Shown one piece after another: positions 22,539 to 33,620 of a stretch of DNA of 64,000 nucleotides. How positions within the stretch are numbered: the first letter of the stretch is position 1; every line of letters begins with the position of its first letter. The stretch lies in assembly GCA_028554755.1 (NCBI GenBank), contig JAPTOF010000026.1:1364001-1428000 (forward strand). The letters run 5' to 3'. Source of the DNA: Cordia subcordata (taxonomy: Eukaryota; Streptophyta; Magnoliopsida; Boraginales; Cordiaceae). Both the position numbers and the translations under genes were made by a program. Under the pieces are notes generated by a model. The model was given only the letters and a program-made list of their open reading frames with translations. It searched no databases and was not told the DNA's origin.

Positions 22539-25500
22539 GTATACAATGAAAGCAATTCAAGCAAAATAAGATGGATCTCGGACAGTGGTTGTTCCAAGCA
22601 CATGACGGGGAACTCATCACTTTTCCACAAACTAAAAAGAATAAAAGGAGGAGATGTCACCTTCGGGGACAATAGCAAAGGGAAAATTATTGGAAAAGGA
22701 AGCATTGGTAATGAAAATTCTCTTGCTATACACAATGTCTTACTTGTTGAAGGTCTAAAATTTAATTTACTTAGTATTAGTCAACTATGCGACAAAGGTC
22801 ATAAGGTAGTTTTTCAATCTTCTAAATGCTTTGTGTATGAATGTGGAAATGAAAAAGTGTTATTTGCAGCTAAGAGAAATGAAAATGTTTACATCGTTGA
22901 AATTGATCAACTTATATGTCAACATGTTAAATGTCTATCTGTTGTGCATGATAACACGTGGTTATGGCATAGAAGATTAAGACATGCTAGCATCAGCTTA
23001 TTGAATGATTTATCAAAGCATGATCTTGTTCGAGACCTACCAAAGCTAAAATTTGAAAAAGATAAAATATGTAATGCTTGTCAATTAGGAAAACAACATA
23101 AAACATCCTTCAAATCCTTAAATAAGGTTTCAACAAATAGAGCTTTACAACTACTACATATGGATTTGTTTGGACCCATTGATGTGGCAAGCTTAGGAGG
23201 ATCTAGGTATGCATTTGTTGTAGTTGATGATTACACTAGATTTACATGGGTCATGTTTCTTGCACATAAAAATGAGGCCTTCAATGAATTTGCAAGATTG
23301 TGTAGAAAAGTGCAAAATGAGAAAGGCTATTTTATAACTTGCATCCGTAGTGATAATGGCACCGAATATGTGAATACCCCTTTCATGAACTTTTGTGATG
23401 AACATGGCATAGAGCATAACTTTTCGGCCCCTCGTACTCCTCAACAAAATGGGGTAGTAGAGAGGAAGAATCGTACATTACAAGAAATGGCAAGGACTAT
23501 GCTAAAAGAACACAACTTGCCAACATATTTTTGGAGTGAAGCCATAAATACTGCATGTTATGTGCAAAATAGAGTATTGATTAGACCTATTTTAAACAAA
23601 ACTCCATATGAACTATGGTATAGCAAAACACCTAAAGGATCATACTTCAAGGTATTTGGTTGTAAATGTTTTATTCTAAACACTAAGGACCACTTAAGAA
23701 AATTTGATTCTAAATCCGATGAAGGAATATTCGTAGGTTATTCCATAAAGAGTAAATCATATAGGGTATATAATAAGAGAACTCTTGTTGTAGAAGAATC
23801 AATACATGTTACATTTGATGAGACTAATCCATTTGAGCCGAGAAAGGAAATTGATGATGTAGGTTATCTTTTGGAAAAGACAACACTTGAAGATCCAACT
23901 CCAAAAGACAAAGAAACGAAACAAGAAGAAGAACTTCAAGAAAGGAGGTCTCAAGAGAATAAGGAAATCAAACAATGCTCAAACAAAGATGATGAAACAA
24001 AAGAACCTCATGAAGATCTACCAAAGAGTTGGAAGTTTGTGAGAAACCATCCTCAAGATCTCATTCTCGGTAATCCAAATGAAGGTGTAAGAACTAGGCG
24101 TAATATTAGCACTTTTTGTGAGCATCATGCATTTATTTCACATGTTGAACCCAAAAATGTAAAAGAAGCACTATTAGATGAGAATTGGATAATAGCTATG
24201 CAAGAAGAACTTAATCAATTTGAGAGAAATAAAGTATGGAAGCTAGTTGAAAGACCTAAGGATAGACCGGTAATTGGAACCAAATGGGTATTTAGAAACA
24301 AACTAGATGAAGCTGGAATAGTGACTAGGAATAAGGCTAGACTAGTTGCACAAGGATACAATCAAGAAGAAGGAATTGATTATGATGAAACTTATGCTCC
24401 TGTAGCTAGACTTGAATCCATTCGTATGTTACTTGCATTTGCATGTCACATGGACTTTAAACTTTATCAAATGGATGTAAAAAGTGCATTTTTAAATGGA
24501 TTCATTGAAGAAGAAGTTTATGTTGAACAACCCCCTGGTTTTGAAGATTCATGTTTTCCTAATCATGTGTTTAAACTAGAAAAGGCTTTGTATGGCTTAA
24601 AGCAAGCTCCTAGAGCTTGGTATGAAAGACTTAGTGGATTTTTGATTGAAAACAATTTCGAAAGAGGAAAACTTGATTCAACCTTATTTATCAAAAGAAA
24701 AGATCTACTTGTCCAAATTTATGTAGATGATATAATTTTTGGTGCTACTAATATTTCCTTGTGTGAGAATTTTTCGAAGTGCATGCATAAAGAGTTCGAG
24801 ATGAGCATGATGGGAGAATTAACCTTCTTCCTCGGACTTCAAATCAAACAAGCAAAAGAAGGGATCTTCATAAATCAAGCCAAGTACACCAAGGAAATCA
24901 TCAAGAAATTTGGACTTGAAGATGCAAAGGAGATTGGAACTCCCATGAGCCCTTCAACTAAGCTAGACAAAGATGAGAAAGGTAAATCAGTAGACGAGAA
25001 GAAATATAGAGGTATGATCGGTAGCCTATTATATTTAACTGCCTCTAGACCTGATATCATGTTCTCAGTGTGCTTATGTGCTATGTTTCAATCAAATCCT
25101 AAGGAAATTCACTTAACAGCTGTAAAAAGAATAATAAAATATCTTAAGGGTACAATTAATTTAGGACTTTGGTATGCTAAAGGAACATCGTTTGATTTAT
25201 GTGGTTTTTCTGATGCTGACTATGTTGGCTGCAAAATAGATCGTAAAAGCACTAGTGGACACATGCCAATTCCTAGGACATTCCTTAGTATCTTGGTCTT
25301 GTAGGAAGCAAAATAGTGTTGCAATTTCTACCACTGAAGCTGAATATATTACAGCAGGTAGTTGTGTGGCACAAATATTGTGGATGAAACAAAATCTACT
25401 TGATTATGGATTGAAGTATAATCATATTCCTATATATTGTGATAATACTAGTGCAATTAATCTTACTAAGAATCCAATTCAACATTCAAGAACTAAGCAT

Positions 25501-25664
25501 ATTGAGATTAGACACCATTTCATTAGAGATCATGTACAAAAGGAGATATAATTCTTGAATTTGTTGATACTTTACATCAAGTTGCTGATATTTTCACCAA
25601 ACCTTTGAATGAGGATCAATTTTGCAAGATTAGGAGAGAAATTGGAATGATAAAATGTGGCTAA
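22539..25664 (+). pseudogene. Sirevirus pol (protease-integrase-RT-RNase H), broken
   Basis: The polyprotein opens with the protease motif WISDSGCSKHMTGN (about 22572-22613). Next comes the GAG-pre-integrase zinc site (WHRRLRH near 22965, CNACQLGK near 23073). The integrase core shows its three acidic positions in MDLFGP (23160), RSDNGTEY (about 23347) and QQNGVVERKN (about 23442). RT shows KARLVAQGYNQ, YQMDVKSAFLNG and the catalytic YVDD at 24720-24731. RNase H begins with DADYVGCKIDRKSTSG. A frameshift near 25255-25262 moves the rest to another frame (TTEAEYITAG, 25255-25551). A second shift near 25540 precedes the last segment ending at the TAA 25662-25664. In-frame stops up to 22538 separate it from gag. 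It is inactive as read. Confidence 0.9.
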
Positions 25665-25730
25665 ATGGGATATATATGTGTTTCTGTGGCTTGGGTATGA
25701 AAATTAAAACATTTTTGAACTTTCTGACCC

Positions 25731-25847
25731 AGCCGGTCGACCGACTAAAGTCTTAGGCATCCGGCTAAAGCAGAAAATTTAATTTGCTCTCTGATCCAGC
25801 CGGTCGACCTAGCCGGTCGACACTTGCGATCAGCCGGTCGACCGACT
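25731..25847. repeat. Palindrome cluster in the pol/extra-ORF spacer
   Basis: AGCCGGTCGACC-type motifs recur at 25731-25746 (ending GACT), 25798-25809, 25811-25821 and 25832-25847. They are variants of the LTR palindrome, with the right half decayed in each. They sit between the pol stop and the extra ORF, outside the LTRs. Confidence 0.8.
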
Positions 25848-26056
25848 GAACGCGGTAATTGTTAAAATTAGGGGTTTTCACCCCAATTTCACCACAAACT
25901 CTCAAAATTCTTTCAACCCTTACTCAATTTTTCTTCAATCCCATCTCAAATCTTCAACTTTACACCGATTTCTTCCAAATTTCTTCCCAAAATTGGTTTA
26001 CCCACTTCAAAAAACATAGTTTTCTTCGATTATATCTACAAAAACAAGGCAAAATC

Positions 26057-27046
26057 ATGGTGAATCTAAGAGGGAAGAGTCAAGCGCGTGGGAGGAAAGG
26101 GAAAAGGGCAAGAACGCAATCTCCACCACCACCACCACCACCACCTCCAGCATCAAAGATTCAAGGGAAGCAATCTATTATCTACGGTAAATACGTTGTA
26201 GACACTAATTTTGCTGGTACAGATATATTACCGTTATTTGATAGATGGGCTACCTTTTTGCACTTGAATTGTGATGTACAAGACAAGCTAGTGGTTGAAT
26301 TTTATGAAAATCTGGAGATAAGTTGTAGAAGTCCAAGATTAGAATTAGCCTCAACGGTTTGTGGAGTAGAATTTGTGCTCAATGAGGCTATTTTGCATAA
26401 TATATTTCATATACCGGTTGAAGGGGAAGGACATTATAATAGTCAAGGGTGGCCGGAAGGAATTAGGGAAGCGGCATCCCGGAGAAGTAATAAGATTTAT
26501 GTGGGAGAATGTAGGACCTAGAGATCCAAACTTGATTCTTCCAATGTTAAGAGATGTTGATGTTAACACTAGGCTTGGTCTTAAGATTATGAGTGAAATA
26601 ATTCTTCCTAGGAATATAAATGATGGAAAGATTCCAGTTATGGATGCATATATTTTTTACAGCCTTAGGAAGGGAAAAGAAATAGCCTTGCCTTTCCTTA
26701 TACTTCAACATATGCTGCACATTAGTGGAAAGGACAGAGGGAAAACAACTACTCCGGGATATGGAATGGCTTTAATGCATATCTTCTCATATTTCAGAAT
26801 TTTCTCAAATGCTCCATATAAGATATTCGCTTGGAATTTCGATATGTTATATATGAACTTTATGGGCATTCTTGGTATAATATGGAGCCAATAAACAGAG
26901 AGACATTCAAAAGTTTGCCCCAAAGTACTCAAGCTGCCATTAGATATAGAACTAAGAAGGGCACTACCTTCATCGACCAGTGTTTGGTACTACAGAAAAC
27001 CTTGATGACATGGTGGTGGGGTAGATATAAACTTTGGAGAAGATGA
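26057..27046 (+). pseudogene. Sirevirus extra ORF in env position, frameshifted
   Basis: The protein begins MVNLRGKSQARGRKGKRART, a basic head, then a run of nine prolines (about 26122-26148). Next comes a region like the 'putative plant transposon protein' family (pattern LPLFDRWATFLHLN). A frameshift near 26470 moves the middle part (LPMLRDVDVNTRLGLKIMSE, 26373-26894 frame). Another near 26830 moves the tail. No signal peptide or clear membrane anchor is visible, so 'envelope' is only a positional label; its function is unknown. I start at ATG 26057 because the upstream reading is low-complexity and lacks family similarity. Confidence 0.65.
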
Positions 27047-27818
27047 AGGGCCAGAATTTGAGGGAAATCCTAACATAGGCATACCGGAACAATACCTATG
27101 GTTGTTAGTTCCTCAAGAAGAGGAAAACCACGAGAAGCGACTCTTAGGCGTGTATTAAGAGAGTCTAGGAGCAAGAGCATTTTGAGGAGCTTCGCAAAGA
27201 GAAATTCGTCGGGAGCTGGTTCTAGCTCAGGGGACAACAAGAAGACACTTCTATGATGGCTCAGATCCTATCTCACTCGGGCCTTAAACACGGGTATGAG
27301 TGACATGAGGACAACTATGGCAAGCCAATGGGATGAACTCACCACCGGAGACAACACATTGATTACGAGTAGCGGCTATGAAGATAGACATGAGAAACTA
27401 CTTCAAGGATCACCATGATGACGCGCCTTGATCTTTATTATCTTCACTTAAAAACAATTTTCAGTTTTGTTGATTTCTAGTTTAGTTGACTTCATACCTT
27501 TCTTTCCTAACTTTATGTTGATTTTGATGATGCCAAAGGGGGAGAAGTTTGATGAAGTATGAATTGATGAATTTGATGATTTGATGAATATGATGATTAT
27601 GATTTGATGAAATATATTTGGTATATTTGATGAATGTGGTGATATATTATGATATATGTGATTTATGCATTTTTTTTTTGTGATATAGAATATCCATGCT
27701 TTGGGTGATATGTTTGCAAATTTGATAATCAAAGCACTTGTTAGAAGAATGCATATATTAAGGGGGAGTATTCTTTTCAAATCTTAAAAATATTTGTCAT
27801 CATCAAAAAGGGGGAGAT
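27047..27818 (+). other. Sirevirus 3' non-coding region with three polypurine tracts
   Basis: Polypurine tracts lie at 27535-27547 (AAAGGGGGAGAAG), 27760-27768 (AAGGGGGAG) and 27805-27818, the last abutting the 3' LTR. Between them is a stretch rich in tttgatga words (27548-27660). The final tract primes plus-strand synthesis; the extra ones are the multiple-PPT feature of Sireviruses. From 27047 to about 27430 there may be remnants of the extra ORF's tail. Confidence 0.75.
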
Positions 27819-29119
27819 TGTTAGCTAAATATTCTTTATTGATTTTGATGATGAAAATATATATATGCATTTGACTAAACAGCTTCTTGTGAAATGAGAA
27901 TATCATATGAAGCTTGGAAAATATGAAGATGTGCATAAAGGATCATTTGGAGAAGAGAAAAGTTGAGAAGGTATATGGAGGAGAAGAGAAGACATAAGGG
28001 ATACCGGACTTATTTTTTTTTCTTGCTCTTCTTGTGAAATGCCTTTATATTGTGTAGACTTGGCTCAAAACAATTTTCCTTATCATTGCAAATTTTTCTC
28101 AAGTATTGCACTTTTAAAAATATGCACAAATGTATTTGAATGCACATATTGAGTCAAAATGAGTTTTTGGGGTGTTTTCATTCACAACACGTGTTTACAT
28201 ATTTATACAAAATTACTTGGAGTTATGAAAATATACTTGAGTTTGTTTTTTCAAAGGAATCTGGCTTTACTTCTTTTCTGGAATGGCCGGACCCCTAAGT
28301 CGGTCGACCGGCTGACTGGGGTGGTCGCCCGGCCTATTCAGAGAGTGAAGGTAAAAGCCGGACCCCCTAGCCGGTCGACCGGCTAAGGCGTCCGGCCTAG
28401 TCAGAGAGGGTGAAAGGCAAGCCGGACGACCAAGCCGGTCGACCGGCTGAACGGGACTGTAATAAATGCACTAACCGTTTTTTACCGTTCTGTCCGAGTT
28501 TTTTCAATCCCCTTTCACCTACCAAATCCCTAACCCTCAATCCTCTATAAATACACATTCAAATACAAGTTTTAATAAATCAAGTGAAGTGTGCTAAAGC
28601 TTTTATTATCATTCAATCCTTCTTGAGCCAATTCTTGCAATATTTTGAGCTTTCAAGAGCTTATCATTTTCTCTTCTTGAGGAAATTCTCATATTCAAAT
28701 TCTTGTCATACTTTGAATATCTACACACTTTGTGAGCTTAAATCATTGTGAGAAATATCCATTCTTAGCTTGTAAAGTGTGAGGAAATCCTATAGAGTGT
28801 AGCTCTTGGGTTCTTTGAAGAAAGACTTCAAAGAGGGTGTAAAATCTTGGTTTGTGCTTCACCAAGTTTTGAAGAAGCATTCTAGTGGAAGTTCTTGAAG
28901 TCTTAAGGGGAGATTCCTTGGGCGGTGGACGTAGGCTTGGCCGAACCACCTAAAAATTGTTTGTCTCTCTTTTCTTTGCCTTTAAGTTCATTCTAATTAT
29001 CTTGCCTATATTGTGTTTGATATATTGCTTGTTAGAGTTGTAAATTTACTGCAAATTTTAAAAATGAAAATTAGCATTTATATCTTAATTCACCCCCCCT
29101 TAAGATATTTGCACCCACA
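27819..29119 (+). repeat. Sirevirus 3' LTR
   Basis: It begins TGTTAGC and ends CACCCACA. The palindromes are at 28298-28313, 28369-28384 and 28433-28448, and TATAAATA is at 28546-28553. In the first palindrome here the left half is AGTCGG, while in the 5' LTR it is the second that has the change (AGCTGG). Confidence 0.95.
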
Positions 29120-29482
29120 ATTTAAAAAGTATAGAAATAAAATAACTCAATAAACTTGTACAAAGCACCGGATATGTGAAACAAAACAAGAAGACACAAG
29201 AAGACCATGAATAGAGACAAAATGGCCCGAATTGCAAGGGATTGAGAAAAGCCTTCTACTATTTTGAGATGTTAAAAGGCTTTTGTTAGCAAATGACCCC
29301 CTCATGTGTTTTATTTCTACTAATCCTCCTCATTATTTATTCAAAATACTTCATATTTCTTAACTCAAAATTTCTATATTTGAAATAATTTAAATTTCAT
29401 TTTGTGATCAAACAATTTACGAATTCATGAGTATCACATAATAACATTGATCCGTGCAAATTATGGGCTTAAAAATGACTAG
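29120..29482 (+). mobile_element. Helitron 3' part resuming after the Sirevirus
   Basis: The 3' end reads gatccgtgcaaattatgggc, then ttaaaaatgaCTAG (29479-29482), then T. Its likely 5' region lies near 18950, before the Sirevirus, so the Sirevirus interrupts this Helitron. The rest of the stretch is AT-rich without a gene. Confidence 0.5.
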
Positions 29483-29502
29483 TATAATAATGATAGTAAT
29501 AA

Positions 29503-29552
<50 letters not shown>

Positions 29553-29946
29553 TTAAACCCAAAGGAGCTCAAAGAAGGGTTCCACATCAACACCCATCTA
29601 TTTGCCAAGTCATCATAAATTCTATTTTTAATATTATTACATTATTATAAATCTATATATTATAGTGTTTAATTATATTTGTACATCACCTATATATTTC
29701 TTCTTAATGAGTTTAAAGTAATAAAGTCCAAAAAAACTCATTAATTTAATTAATTTATGCATCATATCATAATTAAAAAATAAAAATAAGAATAAAAAAT
29801 TAATTTTTATAGATATTTAGAAAATGATAAAAAACACAAGAAAACCTAAAAACAATAAAAAAATCACATCTATAAATACTTAAAAAACTAAAAAACACGT
29901 AGAACCTAGATAAACTCATGCAAAGTATGGGGTATAAAAGCACTAG
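29503..29946 (+). mobile_element. Compact non-autonomous Helitron (444 bp)
   Basis: It starts TC, followed by a long (ta)n tract to about 29548, then aaaagttaaacccaaagg. It ends tcatgcaaagtatggggtat, then aaaagcaCTAG (29943-29946), then T. It has no coding capacity. This is the best-bounded copy of the family in the window. Confidence 0.65.
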
Positions 29947-30540
29947 TAATAGTAATATAATTGTACTTCATATAACCTTTGAAAGCTTTGCATGTGCCAC
30001 AGGGCACAACAACTTGCATTTTGGCTAAGTTGAAATTGCTCATAAAAGTGTAACTTCTGTTGTGAAAAGATTGATGTGGACAGTCATGAACTAAAGTTAA
30101 ATATAATGGCTTTGAGGTTGAAGATAGGAGTTGTCTTTTGACAATGGAAATGAGAACTAGCACGCAAGAGCTATATGTCAATTTGTATTGGATTTTCTTG
30201 TAGCTGACATTTACTGTTTTGTTCCCCCCATTCTTTGCTTATGTATATCATGGGTTTGGATGAGCCTTGTAAGGTTAAGGAGTAAAAACATTTTTTAGAG
30301 AAGTAGAAAGTATACTTGAAAGATTAAAATAAAGTTTAGTTCTCTTTATATTTTCTTTCTTTCATAATTATTTTACAACACATTATTAGTACGAGTCTCT
30401 GCCAATGAGGAATTCTGCAAATTATTAAAAGGAGCACGATTCTACAAAAAAATTTTGGTAACGGTTCTTATTTTATTTTTGGCATTACATCATATCTATA
30501 GCATAAAGTTTTTAACTATTTATCATGGATCCTTTGATGC

Positions 30541-31335
30541 CGAAATACATCTCAATGCCAAGGACCTTGGAGAGACAATTAAAGAAGGAAATAACGCATC
30601 CTTATAGGATTGTGCTAAAATATTAATATTTCTTTGTCATCATCTCTATGAAGGACTTAAAGTCGAATACCTTACAGTAAAGGACCCACAAGTCCTTTGA
30701 CAAAATTTGAAGGAAAGATCTGATCATCATAAAATAATGATCCTTCCTAAAGCTAGGTACGAGTGGATTCACCTGCGATTGCAGGAGTTTAAAACTGTAA
30801 GCAAGTATTACTCCATTGTATTTAGAATTACTTTTCAATTGAAATTATGCAGAGAAAAGATCACTGATGAAGACATATTAGAGAAAACATTCTCTACTTT
30901 CCACGCATGTAATATGCTCTTACAACAAAAATATAGAAAGCGTGGTTTCAAAAAATATTATGAGTTAATCCCATGTCTTCTTATTGCTGAGCAAAAGAAT
31001 GAGATATAGATGAAAAACCATCAAACACGACCAACTAGCTCAGAACCATTTCCTAAAATGAGTGAAATTGCATCTCTTGAGGTAAATGCTACATCATCAA
31101 ATAATTATGGTCATAGTCATGGTCATGGCCATGGCCACGGTTATAGACATGGTAATAGTCATAATTTTCATAGGTTAATAGACCAAATTTCAAAAGATAA
31201 GAAAACCACGACAAAGGAAATAATCCACAAAATAAATCTTTCCAACATACTAAAAGTACTTACTATAGATGTGGCATGAAAGGACATTGGCATCAAACAT
31301 GTTGTACTACTAAACATCTCTTGAATCTTTTTCAG
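30541..31335 (+). pseudogene. gag of the old copia element
   Basis: Recognisable UBN2-type gag: ILPKARYEWIHLRLQEFKT, DEDILEKTFSTFHACN and KKYYELIPCLLIAEQ lie in one frame (30707-31009). A stop follows, then further gag from 31010. A His-Gly repeat (GHSHGHGHGHGYRHGN, about 31108-31155) precedes the zinc knuckle RCGMKGHWHQTC at about 31267. There the expected first cysteine reads as tyrosine, so the knuckle is damaged. Confidence 0.75.
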
Positions 31336-31644
31336 GCTTAGTTGAAAGAAAAAGGAAAAGGTGTGGAGACAAATGTTGTTGAACAAAATGCTCAAATAAA
31401 TTACACACACCTTGATTGCTCTGACTTTTTTGAAGATGCTACTGAAAATATTTAGCAATTAATTGGTGATGGAAATGTCCATCTGAATTAATCTTTATGT
31501 AAAAATAGAACATTTTTATTATGTCAAATTGTTTGTCACTTTAATGCTTAATTTTAGCTCGAATGTAATATCTATCTTTTATGAAATGAATGTCATATCT
31601 TTGCTAATATTTGTATATTTTCTTTATTACTATTGTGAAGAACT

Positions 31645-32758
31645 ATGGATTTGCATTATATCAATGATGGAGAAATATATTTGGCTGATAGTGCTACAAC
31701 ACATATTATTCTCAAGAATAAGGAGTATTTCTCCCAATTGAAATTAGCTGGTGCAAATGTCAATGCAATAACTAGTTCTGCAAAGCTAATTGAAGGCTCT
31801 GATAGAGTTTGTGTTATATTTCCTAGAGGAACAAAAATGATAATAAGCGATGCCTTATATTCAAGTGGATCACAACGGAATCGACTCAGTTTTAGAGATA
31901 CACAAGAAAATGGTTATCATATTGAAATTATGAAGGCAATAAGGAAAATCATTATATCACATCGCTTATATCTAGCCCAAAAAATATATTAGAAAAATTG
32001 TCAGCATTATCTTTTGGACTATATTGTACTTATATAAATCTTATGAAATTAAATGCTATGATAAACCAAAAGATAATTGATCCAAAGAATTTTACTCTTT
32101 GGCATGTTCACCTTGGACGTCCAGGCGCAATTATGATGAGACAAATAATTGAAAATTCACATGGACACTCATTAAAGAGTCATAAAGTACTCTCATCAAA
32201 TGAATTTTCATGTGCTGCTTGTGCCCAAGGGAAATTGATTATAAGGCCATCCCCCACTAAAACTGATACTAAAAATCATGCATTTTTAGAACGAATTCAA
32301 GGGGACATATGTGGGCCTATTTTTCTAGCATGTGGACTATTTCAATATTTTATGGTATTAATAAATGCCTCTACACGTTGGTCATATGTCTCCATATTAT
32401 CCACTTGAAATGTAACATTTGTAAGACTCCTTGCACAAATAATCCACTTACGTGCATAATTTCTGAATTATACAATCAAGAAAATTCGTCTTGATAATGT
32501 AGGAGAATTTACATCTCAATCTTTTAATGATTATTGTACATCAATTGGAATTATAATTGAGCATCCTGTGGCTCACACGTATATTCAAAATGGTTTAGCA
32601 AAATCTTTTATTAAACGTCTACAGCTAATCACTAAACCATTACTTATGAGAATGAAGTTGCCTAGTTTTGCTTGAGGACATGCCATATTGCATGCTGCAA
32701 CACTAGTTTAGATAAGACTAACTGCTTATCATAAATATTCCCCTTTACAATTTCTGGT
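31645..32758 (+). pseudogene. Old copia pol, 5' part (protease and integrase)
   Basis: The protease core YLADSATTHIILKN is at about 31675-31716. The pre-integrase part LWHVHLGRPGAIMMRQI follows from about 32098, with CAACAQGK near 32212. The integrase shows GDICGPI and, in another frame, RLDNVGEFTSQSFNDY. Several stops and frameshifts break it. The frame runs up to 32758, where the nested element starts. Confidence 0.75.
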
Positions 32759-33090
32759 TGTTGGGGAAAAACATGTAAATGCGAAGAATACGAGAAGAAA
32801 TAACGGACACAAGAATTACGTGGTTCAGTTTTAAAGCCTACGTCCACGGACAGTAGAGAATAATTCTATTATTGATCACGAATGCTACAAGACTCTCACT
32901 TTGGTTTCTCTCTCACACATAACATAATGAGTATTGCCACATATTTATAGTGCAAAGGTTTCCTAAACCTATTAAGCAGAAAAGGCAACTAATTAATTAT
33001 GTACTACAAAAGGTAACAAGCGAATAAGGTAATATGCTAACAAGGAAATCTGCTATTCTTGTTGCCCAAGAATACGGGCCACATTCAACA
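32759..33090 (-). repeat. Nested Copia 3' LTR
   Basis: 332 bp, almost identical to 35390-35721 (a handful of changes by eye). The minus-strand PPT lies just inside at about 33091-33104. Confidence 0.95.
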
Positions 33091-33099
33091 AATCTCCAC

Positions 33100-33620
33100 C
33101 TTGGATGTAACAGCTGCAACACCTGTAACTATACTACCTTGAAGGACATATAGGCCGCCAGTCAAGTTCCCTTTCAAGAGCACAATTGCACCTTTGGTCA
33201 CCTTTAAGACACTACTCTCACTTCGGAATTTGTATCAATGAGAATCCAAACGCCCAAGAGAAATCAAGTTTTTCTTTATTTCCGGTACATGCCAACACTC
33301 GAGAGATCTTGTAATACCATCAAACATCTTGATATTTACTATGCCCATTCCCTCCACCTTCAACGAAAGGTCATTGCCTAGAAAGACTTTACCTTCTCTT
33401 TTGGAATAAGAAGAGAACCAGTCGCGCTTAGGACACATATGGAACGTTGCACCAGTATCAAGAATCCATTGATTATGCCACTGTGATCCACTCACAGTAA
33501 AAACTCCCCGGTACTACTCAAGTTATCTCCATCACTGTCAGCACTCTCTACCACATTAGCTGAATTCTCCACCTTTTTCTTTCCCTTTTTCAATTTTGGA
33601 CATTCTTTCTTAATGTGACC
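33100..33620 (-). pseudogene. Protease/pre-integrase remnant of the nested Copia
   Basis: The minus-strand frame 33235-33495 gives QWILDTGATFHMCPKRDWF, an aspartic protease active site (D-T-G), and then ISLGRLDSH and a stop. Further on, LTGGLYVLQGSIVTGVAA (about 33110-33165) matches the start of the GAG-pre-integrase region. After that the coding ends directly at the PPT. The rest of pol has been lost. Confidence 0.8.

Larger units (their letters stand above)
19445..29119 (+). mobile_element. Full-length Ty1/copia Sirevirus retrotransposon with extra ORF
   Basis: This 9.7 kb element has LTRs of 1,297 and 1,301 bp (19445-20741 and 27819-29119), a Met-tRNA PBS, gag, pol in the copia order (protease, integrase, RT, RNase H), an additional ORF between pol and the 3' LTR, and three polypurine tracts. 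Multiple PPTs, repeated palindromes in the LTR, a long coiled-coil gag and an env-position ORF are hallmarks of the Sirevirus genus. The LTRs differ by roughly two dozen substitutions and a few indels by eye, so the insertion is fairly young. Yet gag and pol carry stops and frameshifts, so the element cannot be autonomous as read. The 5 bp flanks (atgtt and attta) do not match, which suggests later change at one border. Confidence 0.95.

Noticed and set aside
27448..27780. Minus-strand frame of 110 codons
   Set aside because: It overlaps the polypurine tracts and tttgatga repeats of the Sirevirus 3' region and is low-complexity.
31108..31170. His-Gly repeat considered as a metal-binding host protein
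   Set aside because: It is in frame with copia gag just before its zinc knuckle, where such Gly-rich linkers are usual.
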